Of a stretch of DNA of 64,000 bases, positions 1 through 9,296 are shown one piece after another (position 1 is the stretch's first letter; every line of letters starts with the position of its first letter). Source of the DNA: Chryseobacterium sp. BLS98. Lineage in GTDB: Bacteria > Bacteroidota > Bacteroidia > Flavobacteriales > Weeksellaceae. The DNA lies in the NCBI RefSeq assembly GCF_001045445.1, contig NZ_LFNF01000004.1:223893-287892 (forward strand). The letters run 5' to 3'. The notes under the pieces are model-generated. The model ran no database searches, was not told the DNA's origin, and saw only the letters and a list, made by a program, of their open reading frames with translations. The translations under genes were made by a program, and so were the position numbers.

Positions 1-434
1 ACTATACCAGCAATCCTGTATTTCCACTCGCCAATACCGTAGTTGACCTCAATATTGATATGATCGGCCGAGACGATGCAGAGAACAGAGGAAAACAATA
101 CGTTTATGTAATTGGTTCGGAAATGCTGAGTTCAGAGCTTAAAGTAATCAATGAAGCAGCCAATAAAAAGACCAATAACCTTGAGCTGAATTATAAATAT
201 GATGATCCGGCAGATACAGAAAGGTTGTATTACCGTTCAGATCATTATAATTTTGCTAAAAATAATATTCCGGTAGCATTTTTCTTCGACGGGATTCATG
301 AAGATTATCACAAGCCTACTGATGATCCTGAGAAAATTGATTATCCATTGCTGGAAAAAAGAGCCCAGCTGGTTTTCGCTACCGCATGGGAAATTGCAAA
401 CAGACCGGAAAGGATTGTTGTAGATAAAAAATAA
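1..434 (+). CDS. M28 family zinc peptidase, C-terminal part (5' end outside window)
   Basis: The reading frame is already open at base 3, so this is the end of a gene that starts before the window. The visible part begins YTSNPVFPLANTVVD and runs into NIDMIGRDD, a segment typical of M28 (aminopeptidase Y/S type) enzymes. Near the end, HEDYHKPTDDPEKI carries the last conserved histidine, which in this family binds one of the two zinc ions. These enzymes are usually exported and cleave N-terminal residues from peptides. About 143 residues are visible; the signal peptide and the other metal ligands lie upstream. A strong terminator hairpin follows. The family is clear, the substrate is not. Confidence 0.85.
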   Translation, partial: YTSNPVFPLANTVVDLNIDMIGRDDAENRGKQYVYVIGSEMLSSELKVINEAANKKTNNLELNYKYDDPADTERLYYRSDHYNFAKNNIPVAFFFDGIHEDYHKPTDDPEKIDYPLLEKRAQLVFATAWEIANRPERIVVDKK

Positions 435-438
435 GTTT

Positions 439-522
439 TGTTGGATCATTGCAAAAGGGATATATACTGGAGGTGATATAAATTTTCAGAATCAGAACTT
501 TGCAGTGATCCAACATTTTTTT
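439..522 (+). terminator. Long-stem terminator after the M28 peptidase gene
   Basis: Bases 439-455 pair with 499-515 over 17 positions, with one G-U pair, and seven T follow. The loop is long (43 nt), unlike a compact terminator, so it could also be one of the long intergenic palindromes seen elsewhere in this window. Confidence 0.7.
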
Positions 523-554
523 GAATTTAAAATTGATTGCTAGCCAGTATTAAA

Positions 555-1004
555 ATGGATATACTCATACGTGAAGCCAGACCGGAAGATATTCCACAGA
601 TCCAGATCGTTAGAAATGCTGTTAAAGAAAACATCCTTTCTGATCCGTCATTGGTTTCCGATGCAGATTGTGAAGAATTCCTGTTTGAAAGAGGAAAAGG
701 CTGGGTTAGTGAAGCAGAGTCACGAATTGTCGGTTTTTCTATTGCAGACCTCAGGGAAAATAATATCTGGGCTTTGTTTGTACATCCTGATTTTGAGGAT
801 ATCGGCATCGGACGAAAGCTTCATGATATCATGCTCAACTGGTATTTCGGGCAGACTAAAGAAAAGATGTGGCTGGGAACCTCTCCCGATACAAGAGCTG
901 AAATATTCTACAGAAAATCAGGTTGGAAAGAAACAGGAACGCATGGAAAGGGAGAAATCAAATTTGAAATGACTTATAACAACTGGAAAAGCAGAAAATC
1001 ATGA
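555..1004 (+). CDS. GNAT family N-acetyltransferase
   Basis: This protein of about 149 residues has the GNAT fold layout: an N-terminal REARPEDIPQIQ start, a central strand ending in IWALFVHPDFEDIGIGRKLHDIML (the acetyl-CoA loop, here GIGRKL), and a C-terminal YRKSGWKETG segment. It would transfer an acetyl group from acetyl-CoA to an amine, but the acceptor cannot be told. An ATG exists six codons upstream (537), but I prefer 555 because the family normally starts with MxIxIREA. Its stop overlaps the start of the next gene by 4 bp (ATGA), so the two are probably translated together. Confidence 0.8.
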   Translation: MDILIREARPEDIPQIQIVRNAVKENILSDPSLVSDADCEEFLFERGKGWVSEAESRIVGFSIADLRENNIWALFVHPDFEDIGIGRKLHDIMLNWYFGQTKEKMWLGTSPDTRAEIFYRKSGWKETGTHGKGEIKFEMTYNNWKSRKS

Positions 1005-1363
1005 TACAGGAAGTAAAATCTATCAGGCCCTTCATAGGAGCCAAAAATTTCGAAATAAGCCGGAGCTTCTACAGAGACCTTGGGTTTGAAGAAGTAATTC
1101 TTGAGCCTAAAATGTCCTTGTTTAAAAGACAGGAAACAGCTTTTTATCTTCAGGATTATTATGCTAAAGATTGGGTAGACAATACTATGATCTTTATGGA
1201 AGTGATTAATACAGATGACTTTTGGAAGGAACTTCAGACCCTGAATCTTACTGAAAAGTATAAAGGCGTAAAGCTTACTCCGGTCAGGACAATGGATTGG
1301 GGAAAAGAATGCTTCGTACACGATCCATCCGGGATTTTGTGGCATTTTGGCGAATTTTTTTAA
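1001..1363 (+). CDS. VOC (glyoxalase/bleomycin-resistance-like) family protein
   Basis: This 120-residue protein has one pair of beta-alpha-beta-beta-beta units as in the VOC superfamily. It opens with PFIGAKNFEISRSFYRDLGF and ends in CFVHDPSGILWHFGEFF, the usual strand carrying the DPSG turn. VOC proteins act as metal-dependent isomerases, dioxygenases or drug-binding proteins; the sequence does not say which. It overlaps the upstream GNAT gene by 4 bp and is followed 14 bp later by the endonuclease V-like gene, so the three probably form one transcript. Confidence 0.8.
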   Translation: MIQEVKSIRPFIGAKNFEISRSFYRDLGFEEVILEPKMSLFKRQETAFYLQDYYAKDWVDNTMIFMEVINTDDFWKELQTLNLTEKYKGVKLTPVRTMDWGKECFVHDPSGILWHFGEFF

Positions 1364-1377
1364 TGACATAAAAAAAT

Positions 1378-1878
1378 ATGATTTACGCTTTTGATACTTA
1401 TTACTATGATGATCATGCCAATACCGTATGTATTGCGTTTGAAGACTGGACTTCGGAAATTGAATCCGGAATCTTCACTGAAAAAACCCTCATCAGTTCC
1501 GGGTATGAAAGTGGTGCTTTTTATAAAAGGGAATTGCCCTGCATTTTGAGTCTGCTGAAAAAAATTGACTTAAAAGAAGGGGATATTATTATTGTTGATG
1601 GTTACGTAACTCTTGATAATGATGGCAAAATAGGGCTTGGAGGCTATCTTTATAAAGGTCTGGACCATAAATATGCTATTATCGGGATTGCAAAAAATGA
1701 GTTTGCATCACCGGATTCCCAAAGAAGAAATGTCCTGAGAGGGGAAAGCAAAACCCCTTTATTCCTCACTGCAAAAGGAGCAGATGTAGATGATATTCTT
1801 CCAAAAGTAAAGAGAATGCACGGAGCTTACAGAATACCAACACTTTTGAAAAAGCTGGATCAGCTTTCAAGAGCATAA
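1378..1878 (+). CDS. Short, divergent endonuclease V-like protein
   Basis: At 166 residues this is well below the usual endonuclease V length of about 220. Several family landmarks are present in order: an early Asp in AFDTYYYDD, a Glu in FYKRELPCIL, IIIVDGYV (the VDG strand), IGIAKN, and MHGAYRIPTLLKKLD (the usual G-x-R-x-P helix). The canonical HPR motif after VDG is replaced by LDNDGKIGLGG. Endonuclease V nicks DNA or RNA next to deoxyinosine or inosine. The acidic metal-binding residues appear kept, so activity is plausible, but loss of the HPR segment leaves the substrate open. It is the third gene of the GNAT-VOC-nfi-like cluster. Confidence 0.65.
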   Translation: MIYAFDTYYYDDHANTVCIAFEDWTSEIESGIFTEKTLISSGYESGAFYKRELPCILSLLKKIDLKEGDIIIVDGYVTLDNDGKIGLGGYLYKGLDHKYAIIGIAKNEFASPDSQRRNVLRGESKTPLFLTAKGADVDDILPKVKRMHGAYRIPTLLKKLDQLSRA

Positions 1879-2023
1879 ATTTGTTGTAAAAGTATGTCAG
1901 CAATTTCTATATTGATCTTAATATTTCTAAGCTTTAATTAATTTATTTTACTCGTTTTTAGTCAATTTATCGAAAGCTGATAAATATCATTCGTTTGTTA
2001 TTTTTATTAATTCTAAATAAATA

Positions 2024-2031
2024 TAAATTTG
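2024..2031 (+). promoter_or_regulatory. Candidate -7 element for the GEVED protein gene
   Basis: TAAATTTG matches the Bacteroidota -7 consensus TAnnTTTG and lies 22 bp before the ATG at 2054. No TTTG is found at the expected 18-20 bp upstream spacing, so only half the promoter is supported. Confidence 0.4.
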
Positions 2032-2053
2032 TCTCAACAAAATATAGGAATTA

Positions 2054-3352
2054 ATGAAGAAACTATCTACTCTTTCTGCGGTGGTATTTTATATGATGAT
2101 GAACGGGCAGTATTGTACACCGGCATTTCAGTATGGCGCGGACAGCAATATGATTACCAATGTCAGCTTTGGAACCATCAATAATACATCAACATCACAA
2201 TCGGCCAATGTGCAGGTATATGAAGATTTTACTTCAATGTCAGCAGATATTCAGGCAGGGAACAATTATCAGATCTCTGTAAAAGGGCCTTCCAGCACTT
2301 TCCCGAGTGATGTGATGGTATTCATTGATTTTAATAAAAACGGAAGCTTTGATGATGCAGGAGAAAGCTTTTATATTGGGAGACTTGAAGCAGCGAATCC
2401 CTTCAATGCCTTAACAGTAACCGGTACGGTTTCAGTTCCCGCTCATGCAGCAACAGGTAGTACAAGAATGAGAGTGCTGAAAAATACAAACACAGCTGCT
2501 TATTCCAATCCCAATGCACCCAATTCTATTCTTACAGCATGTGATACCAGCCTTAGGGCAGGACAGGCAGAAGATTATACCGTTAATATTACAGGAAATA
2601 CAATTGTTTTCCCAGCCCCGTATTGTGGAACTGAAAATGTCTCTACCCTTACCGTTAGCGAAATTACCAAAGTAGAATTTGCCGGGATTACAAATGAAAG
2701 CTCTGTAAACAGTACTTCCGATGCGCTGGAGAACTTTACCGGTACGGTTTTCAATGTGAATAGAGGAAATTCTTATCCCATAACGATAACAGGAGAAACA
2801 CAGGGGCAAACTACTGTTTCGGTTTATGCATACATCGATCTTAATCATAATAATACATTTGATGCCCACGAGATATTCAACCTTGGCTACCTGGATAATT
2901 CCGATCCTATTCCGGGTAAAGAATCGGGGGTGACGACCGGAACCATTACAATTCCGGCCGATGCTGTGCTGGACGAGACCCGTTTCAGAATTGTCAAAGC
3001 TTATGAATCAAGTTCATGGATGGGAACCCTCGAAAATCTGCCCTGCCCTGCAGGATGGTTCATAGGACAGGTTGAAGATTATACACTGAATGTACTGGCG
3101 TCCAATCTGGCTACATCAGAAGCTGTAAAAAAATCGTCAGCAATAATTTACCCGAATCCTACATCAGGAACTGTTATATTAAAAACTGAAGAGAAGTTTG
3201 AAAAATATGAAGTTTACAACTTATCAGCACAAAAAATCCTGGAAGGAACCTCAGGCATAGTCAATATGGATCGTCTGGCAACCGGAACCTACCTGATCAG
3301 GATATATACCGGTGATAAAAAAATTATTACTGAGAAAATCATCAAAAAATAA
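2054..3352 (+). CDS. Secreted GEVED-domain protein with T9SS type A sorting domain
   Basis: This 432-residue protein starts with a signal peptide (MKKLSTLSAVVFYMMMNGQ) followed by a mature start at YCTPAF. It contains two GEVED-type beta domains, each ending in a recognisable signature (AGQAEDYTVNI near residue 175 and IGQVEDYTLNV near 345). These domains have a DFNKNGSFDD or DLNHNNTFDA turn that looks calcium-binding. The last 75 residues (IIYPNPTSG through TGTYLIRIYTG to KIIKK) form a type A C-terminal domain that directs export through the type IX secretion system. PorQ, a component of that system, is encoded at 36.5-37.5 kb. The function of the mature surface or secreted protein is unknown. 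Confidence 0.88.
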   Translation: MKKLSTLSAVVFYMMMNGQYCTPAFQYGADSNMITNVSFGTINNTSTSQSANVQVYEDFTSMSADIQAGNNYQISVKGPSSTFPSDVMVFIDFNKNGSFDDAGESFYIGRLEAANPFNALTVTGTVSVPAHAATGSTRMRVLKNTNTAAYSNPNAPNSILTACDTSLRAGQAEDYTVNITGNTIVFPAPYCGTENVSTLTVSEITKVEFAGITNESSVNSTSDALENFTGTVFNVNRGNSYPITITGETQGQTTVSVYAYIDLNHNNTFDAHEIFNLGYLDNSDPIPGKESGVTTGTITIPADAVLDETRFRIVKAYESSSWMGTLENLPCPAGWFIGQVEDYTLNVLASNLATSEAVKKSSAIIYPNPTSGTVILKTEEKFEKYEVYNLSAQKILEGTSGIVNMDRLATGTYLIRIYTGDKKIITEKIIKK

Positions 3353-3394
3353 ACACTTTATCTAATCATATCCATATCAATTTTTGTTTTTTTA

Positions 3395-3425
3395 AGCCGG
3401 CAGATTTATCTGTCGGTTTTCTTTT
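3395..3425 (+). terminator. Terminator after the GEVED protein gene
   Basis: CCGGCAGA at 3397-3404 pairs with TCTGTCGG at 3409-3416 (one G-U pair) around a 4-nt loop, followed by TTTTCTTTT. Confidence 0.8.
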
Positions 3426-3598
3426 ATGAAAAATAAAGAAAGCTTATAAAAATAACAGTTTAAAAACAGAAAGATATACCTGCTGCTTAATCAAATCAAT
3501 CGCAGATAATCAAAATTAAACTTTGCGTTAAAATAGCCTTATAAAAATTTTTGCAAAGAAGATTATCCCAACAGTTTAATATCTACCTCTAAAAATTT

Positions 3599-6500
3599 TT
3601 AAATTTTTGAATCCAGTATTTCCAGTAAATCGTGCTTTGAAAGCTTCTGAATTCCGTTTCCATCCGTTTGAAGCAGATTCTGGGCCAGTTCATTTTTCTT
3701 TTTCTGCAGGCTTAAGATTTTCTCTTCAACCGTATTGGAGCAGATAAGCCGGACAGCAATTACATTTTTGGTCTGCCCGATCCGGTAGCTCCGGTCAATG
3801 GCCTGGTTCTCAGCTGCAGGATTCCACCACGGATCTACGAGGTAGATATAATCTGCTTCGGTAAGGTTAAGTCCTACACCTCCTGCTTTTAAACTGATCA
3901 GAAATACCCGGATTTCGTCATTTTCCTGAAAATGATTCACAACTTTACCTCTGTTTTTCGTTTGCCCGGTAAGATATTCAAATGGAATTTCTTTATTTTC
4001 AAGTTCAGTTTTAATTAAATCCAGCATCTCTACAAACTGTGAGAATACCAATATTTTATGGCCCCTGGACTTGTTTTGGATCTGTTCCATCAGTATTTCT
4101 ACCTTTACAGCATGATCACCGGAATATCCTTCTTTTAAAAGGACAGGAGAATTACAGATCTGCCGGAGCCGGGTAAGCCCTGTAAGGACATGCATGCTGT
4201 TTTTATTCAGGTCATCGTCGTCATTGGCAGCAATAAATTCACGAAGCTCTTTTTCGTAAGCATCATAAATTTTGCGCTGTTCAGCATTCATTTCGCAGTA
4301 AATAACCATTTCTGTTTTTTCCGGAAGCTCCTTGGCTACCTGTTTTTTGGTCCTGCGGAGAATAAAAGGCCTTATTTTCTGCTGAAGTTCCTGGGCACGT
4401 TTACCATATTCAAATTTATCAATAGGGACAGCGTAAATATCTTTAAAATACTGCTTGCTTCCCAAAAGCCCCGGACAGGCAAAAGAAAGCTGGCTGTAAA
4501 GATCGAAAGTATTGTTCTCAACAGGCGTTCCGGTAAGAACGAACCTGTTTCTTGAATTCAGCAGACGCGTAGCTTTGTATCTTTCTGAATCAGGATTCTT
4601 AATGGTCTGTGATTCATCAAGGAAAACACAGTTGAAGCGGAAATTTTTCAGGAAGCGGATATCCGAAAGCAGCATTCCGTAGCTGATCAGTATGACCTCG
4701 TATTCAGAAAAATGTTCCGTAGCTTTCAGTCGGTCGGCTCCATAATGTACCATAGTTTTTATGGAAGGGGCAAACTTATCTATTTCTTCTTGCCAGTTGA
4801 ACAGCAGAGAAGTGGGAACTACAATAAGATTGGTGACAGGTCCGCGTTTTTCCCGCTGGGAAAGAATAAAAGCAAGTACCTGTAGTGTTTTTCCGAGACC
4901 CATATCATCAGCAAGACATCCGCCGAAATTGAACCCGTCCAAAAAATTCAGCCAGTTCAGCCCGTCATGCTGATAATCCCTCAATGATGCATTTAACCCT
5001 GAAGGAATACTGGTGTAGGGAATATCTTTAACCGATGAAAACTGAAGTGAGTAAGAAGAAAGCTCTTCCTGTACCTCGCTGCTTAAAATATCTTTCTCAA
5101 ACAATGAAGATACTTCTGTAAAATTGATTTTTGGGATTTTAAGATCTTCAGCTTCAATTTCCCCGATCCGGAAAAACTCATTCATTCTGCTGATCCATTC
5201 TTCCGGGAGAACTCCAAGGGTTCCGTCATCCAGCTGAACAAATTTGCTTCTGTTCCGGATCGCACGGTGAAGCTGTTTCAGGGCAGCCTCTTTCTGGCCG
5301 AAACTGACTTTTAATTTAGCATTGAACCAATCCAGTCCGCTGGTAATCTGAATATTGACCTTGGCTTTATAAGAGTTGAGTTTAGTGTTTTTAAGCTCAT
5401 TGAACCCAAGAATAATAATCCCTTCATTTCTCCATACGTCAAAGGCATGAAGAAACCAGTCCTGATCCAGAAATTTATCTTTGTGCAGATAAAAATAATC
5501 ATACCCATCCATCTGTTCTTCAAAGTCAGGATGCTGCTTCAGGATCAGGGAAGTAAAACGTGATTCTTCAGCGTCACTTCTGTCAATTTTAAATACATTA
5601 CCGTTCTGGTCAGTATCAAAAAGCTGTTTCCTTGAATAAACGGCCACTTCTACCTGTCCGTATTTCATAACCGGAGTCAGAGCAATATAATTTCCCTGCT
5701 GCCGGAGATAAATGATCCGTTCATTCCTGTGATCTTTTTCTTCAAGCTGGATTGATGCTGCAGGCTGTATATAGTTGTAATTGATGTGAATGCGTTCCTC
5801 CAGTGAAGAAAGGACATTCTGCATGAATGCTTCATATTTTGAGGTATGAACAAGCAAAATCTCGTTATTGGCTTTAAAAAACCTGATTACCCTCAGCATA
5901 TCAGAATCATGTACAAAACTGAACGTATTTCTGCTGTAGACAAAGTATTCATTCCGGATCATTACATTTTTAAAAGGAATGGAAATATCATTGAATTGCA
6001 GCTCTCCTGTTACTTCATAAAAAGGATCTTTCTTGAATACATTAAGCTGTACTTCGGCCTTTAAAAGTTCAAGGTGGATAGGTACGAGAGATTTGGATGA
6101 TATAGTTTCGGAAAGTTCCCTGTCGTGATAATAAGTCTCCAAACCGAGTGGATTCTCTACGATCAGCTTCAGGGCTTCCAGTTCAGCGGTATTGTAATCT
6201 TCGTTATAATTATTCTGAAATGCTGAAACAGCAGTATAAAATTTAATATGCTGAGGTTCTTCGGCATTCCAGATGAGCTGCATGGCATCAACAGGCTGTA
6301 CGGGATTTTTGATCTTTCCGGTCTGGGTGGTTTCGGCCTCCATAAGAGAAAAATTAAGATGGCTGTAGTAACGGTGCCTCCCGATAACCAGTATTTTTCT
6401 TTTTCCGCTGTCCTGTAATGCCAGTTCGTGGATTACCGATGAACGCTGAGGAATAAGATGCTGTTTAAAAAGGTCTTCATCAATAGGCAGCATTTCTTTG

Positions 6501-6940
6501 ATCTTAGGATGAACCTCAATTTTATGGTCTGTGTATTTTAATTCGAAATACATATCGAGATCAGGTTCATTTTCCAGGCCGTAACTTTTTGCTTTGGTAA
6601 TAAACAGTTTCTTGCGGAGAAAAGGATCAAAAAAAGTTCTGAAGTTTTTCTCTTCTAAGATTCCGTGCATCACTTCTGCCTGATGTACGCAAAGCTTGTC
6701 TTTAGGACTGCTGCATGTGCATGTACTTACAATAGAGCTTCCTATCTGGCTTACGGAAACATCAGGATAGTCATTCAAAGGAGACCGCTTGCTGAAAATT
6801 CCATGATTGCTTTCAATGACAGCCGGGTAAATATCCTGAAAATCCCTGAGCTCCAGAAATGCACTACCTGAGGTATGCTTCAGAAGATCATACACAGAAA
6901 GTGTACTGATGCTTGTATTGTCAAGAATATAGGCTGCCAT
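3599..6940 (-). CDS. SNF2-family DEAD/DEAH-like helicase with SWIM zinc finger
   Basis: This 1113-residue protein carries a SWIM zinc-binding motif near the N terminus (C74-T-C76 with C84-V-H86). A long family-specific middle region follows, then a SNF2 ATPase. Lobe 1 has the nucleotide loop DDMGLGKT at about residue 680, the acidic box DESQ at about 775 and LTGTPVEN at about 800. Lobe 2 has ILVFSQF, LKAGGVGLNLTEA and the arginine-rich end DRSYRIGQT near 1056. Bacterial SNF2 proteins translocate on double-stranded DNA and are linked to transcription recycling or DNA repair; the exact role here is unknown. It stands alone and diverges from the KAS III gene. Its own terminator is not obvious. 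Confidence 0.9.
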   Translation of the reverse strand: MAAYILDNTSISTLSVYDLLKHTSGSAFLELRDFQDIYPAVIESNHGIFSKRSPLNDYPDVSVSQIGSSIVSTCTCSSPKDKLCVHQAEVMHGILEEKNFRTFFDPFLRKKLFITKAKSYGLENEPDLDMYFELKYTDHKIEVHPKIKEMLPIDEDLFKQHLIPQRSSVIHELALQDSGKRKILVIGRHRYYSHLNFSLMEAETTQTGKIKNPVQPVDAMQLIWNAEEPQHIKFYTAVSAFQNNYNEDYNTAELEALKLIVENPLGLETYYHDRELSETISSKSLVPIHLELLKAEVQLNVFKKDPFYEVTGELQFNDISIPFKNVMIRNEYFVYSRNTFSFVHDSDMLRVIRFFKANNEILLVHTSKYEAFMQNVLSSLEERIHINYNYIQPAASIQLEEKDHRNERIIYLRQQGNYIALTPVMKYGQVEVAVYSRKQLFDTDQNGNVFKIDRSDAEESRFTSLILKQHPDFEEQMDGYDYFYLHKDKFLDQDWFLHAFDVWRNEGIIILGFNELKNTKLNSYKAKVNIQITSGLDWFNAKLKVSFGQKEAALKQLHRAIRNRSKFVQLDDGTLGVLPEEWISRMNEFFRIGEIEAEDLKIPKINFTEVSSLFEKDILSSEVQEELSSYSLQFSSVKDIPYTSIPSGLNASLRDYQHDGLNWLNFLDGFNFGGCLADDMGLGKTLQVLAFILSQREKRGPVTNLIVVPTSLLFNWQEEIDKFAPSIKTMVHYGADRLKATEHFSEYEVILISYGMLLSDIRFLKNFRFNCVFLDESQTIKNPDSERYKATRLLNSRNRFVLTGTPVENNTFDLYSQLSFACPGLLGSKQYFKDIYAVPIDKFEYGKRAQELQQKIRPFILRRTKKQVAKELPEKTEMVIYCEMNAEQRKIYDAYEKELREFIAANDDDDLNKNSMHVLTGLTRLRQICNSPVLLKEGYSGDHAVKVEILMEQIQNKSRGHKILVFSQFVEMLDLIKTELENKEIPFEYLTGQTKNRGKVVNHFQENDEIRVFLISLKAGGVGLNLTEADYIYLVDPWWNPAAENQAIDRSYRIGQTKNVIAVRLICSNTVEEKILSLQKKKNELAQNLLQTDGNGIQKLSKHDLLEILDSKI

Positions 6941-7185
6941 AGACGTGCGAATTTACAAAAAAAGCTAGCAATACGATCTGGATTATTTTCCGGAACTCAT
7001 TAAAAGAGAATAAACGGAAGAAGTATACTAGATAGGAAATTCATCATTGTATGCTCTGAATATTAATATAAATATTCAATTATATTTTTATCATACGATT
7101 AATAGATATTTTATCGTTATTATTGTAGGATATTAAAATTCATGAAAAAAAACAAAATGAGTTTAAAAAAATTATAATTATTTTA

Positions 7186-8244
7186 ATGACAAGCAAGATT
7201 ATAGGAGTCGGCCATTATATTCCGCCGGAAACAATTACAAATTTATTTTTTGACCAGCATCATTTTATTAATAAAAACGGGGAGTCATTAAAGGAAGCAA
7301 ATGATATTATTGCCAGAAAGCTCAAAGAAATTACCGGCATAGAAGAACGGAGATATGCATCTGAACATCAGGTGACCTCTGATCTGGGACTAATTGCAGC
7401 CCAGAGAGCGATAGAAAATTCAAAAATAGATCCCGAAACCCTGGATTACATCATATTTGCCCATAATTTTGGAGATGTCCGTTTTGGGACAGTCCAGTCA
7501 GATAGTGTTCCAAGCCTGGCTTCAAGGATAAAGCATCTACTGAAAATTAAAAATAATTTCTGTGTGGCGTACGATGTACTTTTCGGATGCCCGGGCTGGA
7601 TTGAAGGGGTGATACAGGCTAATGCTTTCATTAAATCAGGCATTGCCAAACGATGCCTTGTTGTAGGCGCTGAAACACTTTCCAGAGTGGTTGATATCCA
7701 TGACAGAGACAGTATGATCTATGCAGATGGAGCAGGAGCAGCTGTCCTGGAAATCAGTGAAGATGAGAGGGGTATACAATCTCACTTATCGGCTTCTTAT
7801 ACCCTGACGGAAAAAGATTTTCTTTTCTTTGGTAAATCATACAATAACGAAAGCTGTCCTGATACGAAATATATCAAAATGGATGGCCGCAAGATCTACG
7901 AATTTGCTCTTGTAAATGTAGCGGATGCTATGAAGAAGTGTATGGATGCAAGTGGATACTCCATCGGCCAGCTTGATAAAATTATTATCCATCAGGCCAA
8001 TGAAAAAATGGATGAAGCCATTGTAAAACGTTTTTACCAGCTTTATGATCTGCCAATGCCGGAGAATATTATGCCCATGGTAATTAATAAATTGGGGAAT
8101 AGCAGCGTAGCTACCATTCCGACTTTACTTGGTATGATCCTTAATGGCGAACTTCCTTCCCATGAAATAAAAGAAGGAGACATTGTGCTGTTTGCATCAG
8201 TAGGTGCAGGGATGAACATTAATGCATTTGTCTATAAATTTTAA
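7186..8244 (+). CDS. 3-oxoacyl-ACP synthase III (KAS III / FabH-like)
   Basis: This 352-residue thiolase-fold condensing enzyme keeps the KAS III catalytic triad: Cys135 in FGCPGW, His269 in IIHQAN and Asn305 in KLGNSS. A glycine-rich C-terminal segment (FASVGAGMNINAF) is also present. KAS III enzymes start fatty acid synthesis by joining an acyl-CoA to malonyl-ACP, but many paralogues make special lipids, aryl polyenes or other starters. The gene is alone between its own AT-rich upstream region and a strong terminator, with no other fatty acid genes beside it, so a specialised role rather than the housekeeping fabH is quite possible. Confidence 0.85.
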   Translation: MTSKIIGVGHYIPPETITNLFFDQHHFINKNGESLKEANDIIARKLKEITGIEERRYASEHQVTSDLGLIAAQRAIENSKIDPETLDYIIFAHNFGDVRFGTVQSDSVPSLASRIKHLLKIKNNFCVAYDVLFGCPGWIEGVIQANAFIKSGIAKRCLVVGAETLSRVVDIHDRDSMIYADGAGAAVLEISEDERGIQSHLSASYTLTEKDFLFFGKSYNNESCPDTKYIKMDGRKIYEFALVNVADAMKKCMDASGYSIGQLDKIIIHQANEKMDEAIVKRFYQLYDLPMPENIMPMVINKLGNSSVATIPTLLGMILNGELPSHEIKEGDIVLFASVGAGMNINAFVYKF

Positions 8245-8291
8245 AATATACAATATAAAAGGATAGAAGCTAATGTCTATTCTTTTTTTGA

Positions 8292-8328
8292 AAAAGCTCA
8301 GGTATAAACTCTGAGCTTTTATTTTTTA
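8292..8328 (+). terminator. Terminator after the KAS III gene
   Basis: A perfect 10-bp stem (8292-8301 with 8311-8320) closes a 9-nt loop and runs into ATTTTTT. Confidence 0.88.
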
Positions 8329-8424
8329 GGATAAATTCATTTTGGCTACACGTTCGTCCAATTTGGCAACTTTAGCTTTCTTGCTAATGCTGACCTTTGT
8401 CCTGTTAATTTAATACAGAACAAA

Positions 8425-9222
8425 ATGAAAACAATTTTTATAACAGGCGCTTCAACAGGATTAGGAAAAGCGGCTGCCCGATTATTTCAAAGCAGAGGAT
8501 GGAACGTAATTGCTACAATGAGAAACCCTGATGCCGCACCTGAACTTGCCGCTCTGGACAATGTAACTGTGCTTCCGCTGGATGTTACCAACCTGGAACA
8601 GATAAAGTCAACCGTTAATAAAGCTGTTGAACTTGGAAACGTAGATGTAGTTTTCAACAATGCCGGATACGGACTTATTGGTCCTTTGGAAGCTTTAAAA
8701 GATGAGCAGATTCTGAAACAGCTGGATACCAATCTTCTTGGAGTGATCCGTGTGACACAGGCATTTATTCCTTATTTCAGAGAAAGAAAAAGCGGGATGT
8801 TTATTTCTACCACTTCAATCGGCGGATTGGTCGCCTTTCCTTTAGGATCAACCTACCATGCTACTAAATGGGCTTTGGAAGGCTGGAGCGAAAGTATGGC
8901 TTACGAGCTGAACAAATTTGGCATTGATATCAAAACCGTATCTCCGGGAGGAATCAAGACCGATTTTGTAAGCCGCTCTCTGGATGCAGCAACCAGCCCT
9001 GCCTACGAGGAAATGACGAATTCTCTTTTTTCAAGTATGGAAGGAATGATGGCTGCGGCTTCCGAGCCGGAGCAGATTGCTGAGGTTGTTTACGAAGCAG
9101 CTACAGATGGTAAGAAACAATTGAGATACGTAGCAGGAGAAGATGCAAAAGCAATATATGCACAGCGTCTGGAACTGGGAGCTGAAGCTTTCCGGGAAGA
9201 GTTTGGAAAGCAGTTTATCTAA
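8425..9222 (+). CDS. Short-chain dehydrogenase/reductase (SDR), classical type
   Basis: This 265-residue Rossmann protein has the NAD(P)-binding TGASTGLGK at residues 7-15, NNAGYG as the structural motif, a serine in STTSIGG, and the catalytic pair Tyr144 and Lys148 in YHATK. It would oxidise or reduce a small alcohol or carbonyl compound; the substrate is unknown. An AraC-family regulator follows 74 bp downstream on the same strand, a common pairing in flavobacteria in which the regulator controls the SDR. Confidence 0.88.
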   Translation: MKTIFITGASTGLGKAAARLFQSRGWNVIATMRNPDAAPELAALDNVTVLPLDVTNLEQIKSTVNKAVELGNVDVVFNNAGYGLIGPLEALKDEQILKQLDTNLLGVIRVTQAFIPYFRERKSGMFISTTSIGGLVAFPLGSTYHATKWALEGWSESMAYELNKFGIDIKTVSPGGIKTDFVSRSLDAATSPAYEEMTNSLFSSMEGMMAAASEPEQIAEVVYEAATDGKKQLRYVAGEDAKAIYAQRLELGAEAFREEFGKQFI

Positions 9223-9238
9223 TATGCCCAAATATGGA

Positions 9239-9270
9239 AGCAGCACGGGTAACCTGCTTGTGCTGTTTTC
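9239..9270 (+). terminator. Weak terminator-like hairpin between SDR and AraC genes
   Basis: CAGCAC at 9241-9246 pairs with GTGCTG at 9260-9265 and a short T-rich tract follows. The stem is short and the inner sequence can fold in other ways, so partial read-through into the regulator gene is possible. Confidence 0.45.
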
Positions 9271-9296
9271 ATTTAAATATTTAATAACTTTATACT

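Noticed and set aside
8350..8378. Imperfect palindrome upstream of the SDR gene as an AraC operator
   Set aside because: The symmetry (GTTCGTCCAA with TTTGGCAAC) is poor and AraC sites are usually direct repeats, so it was not listed.
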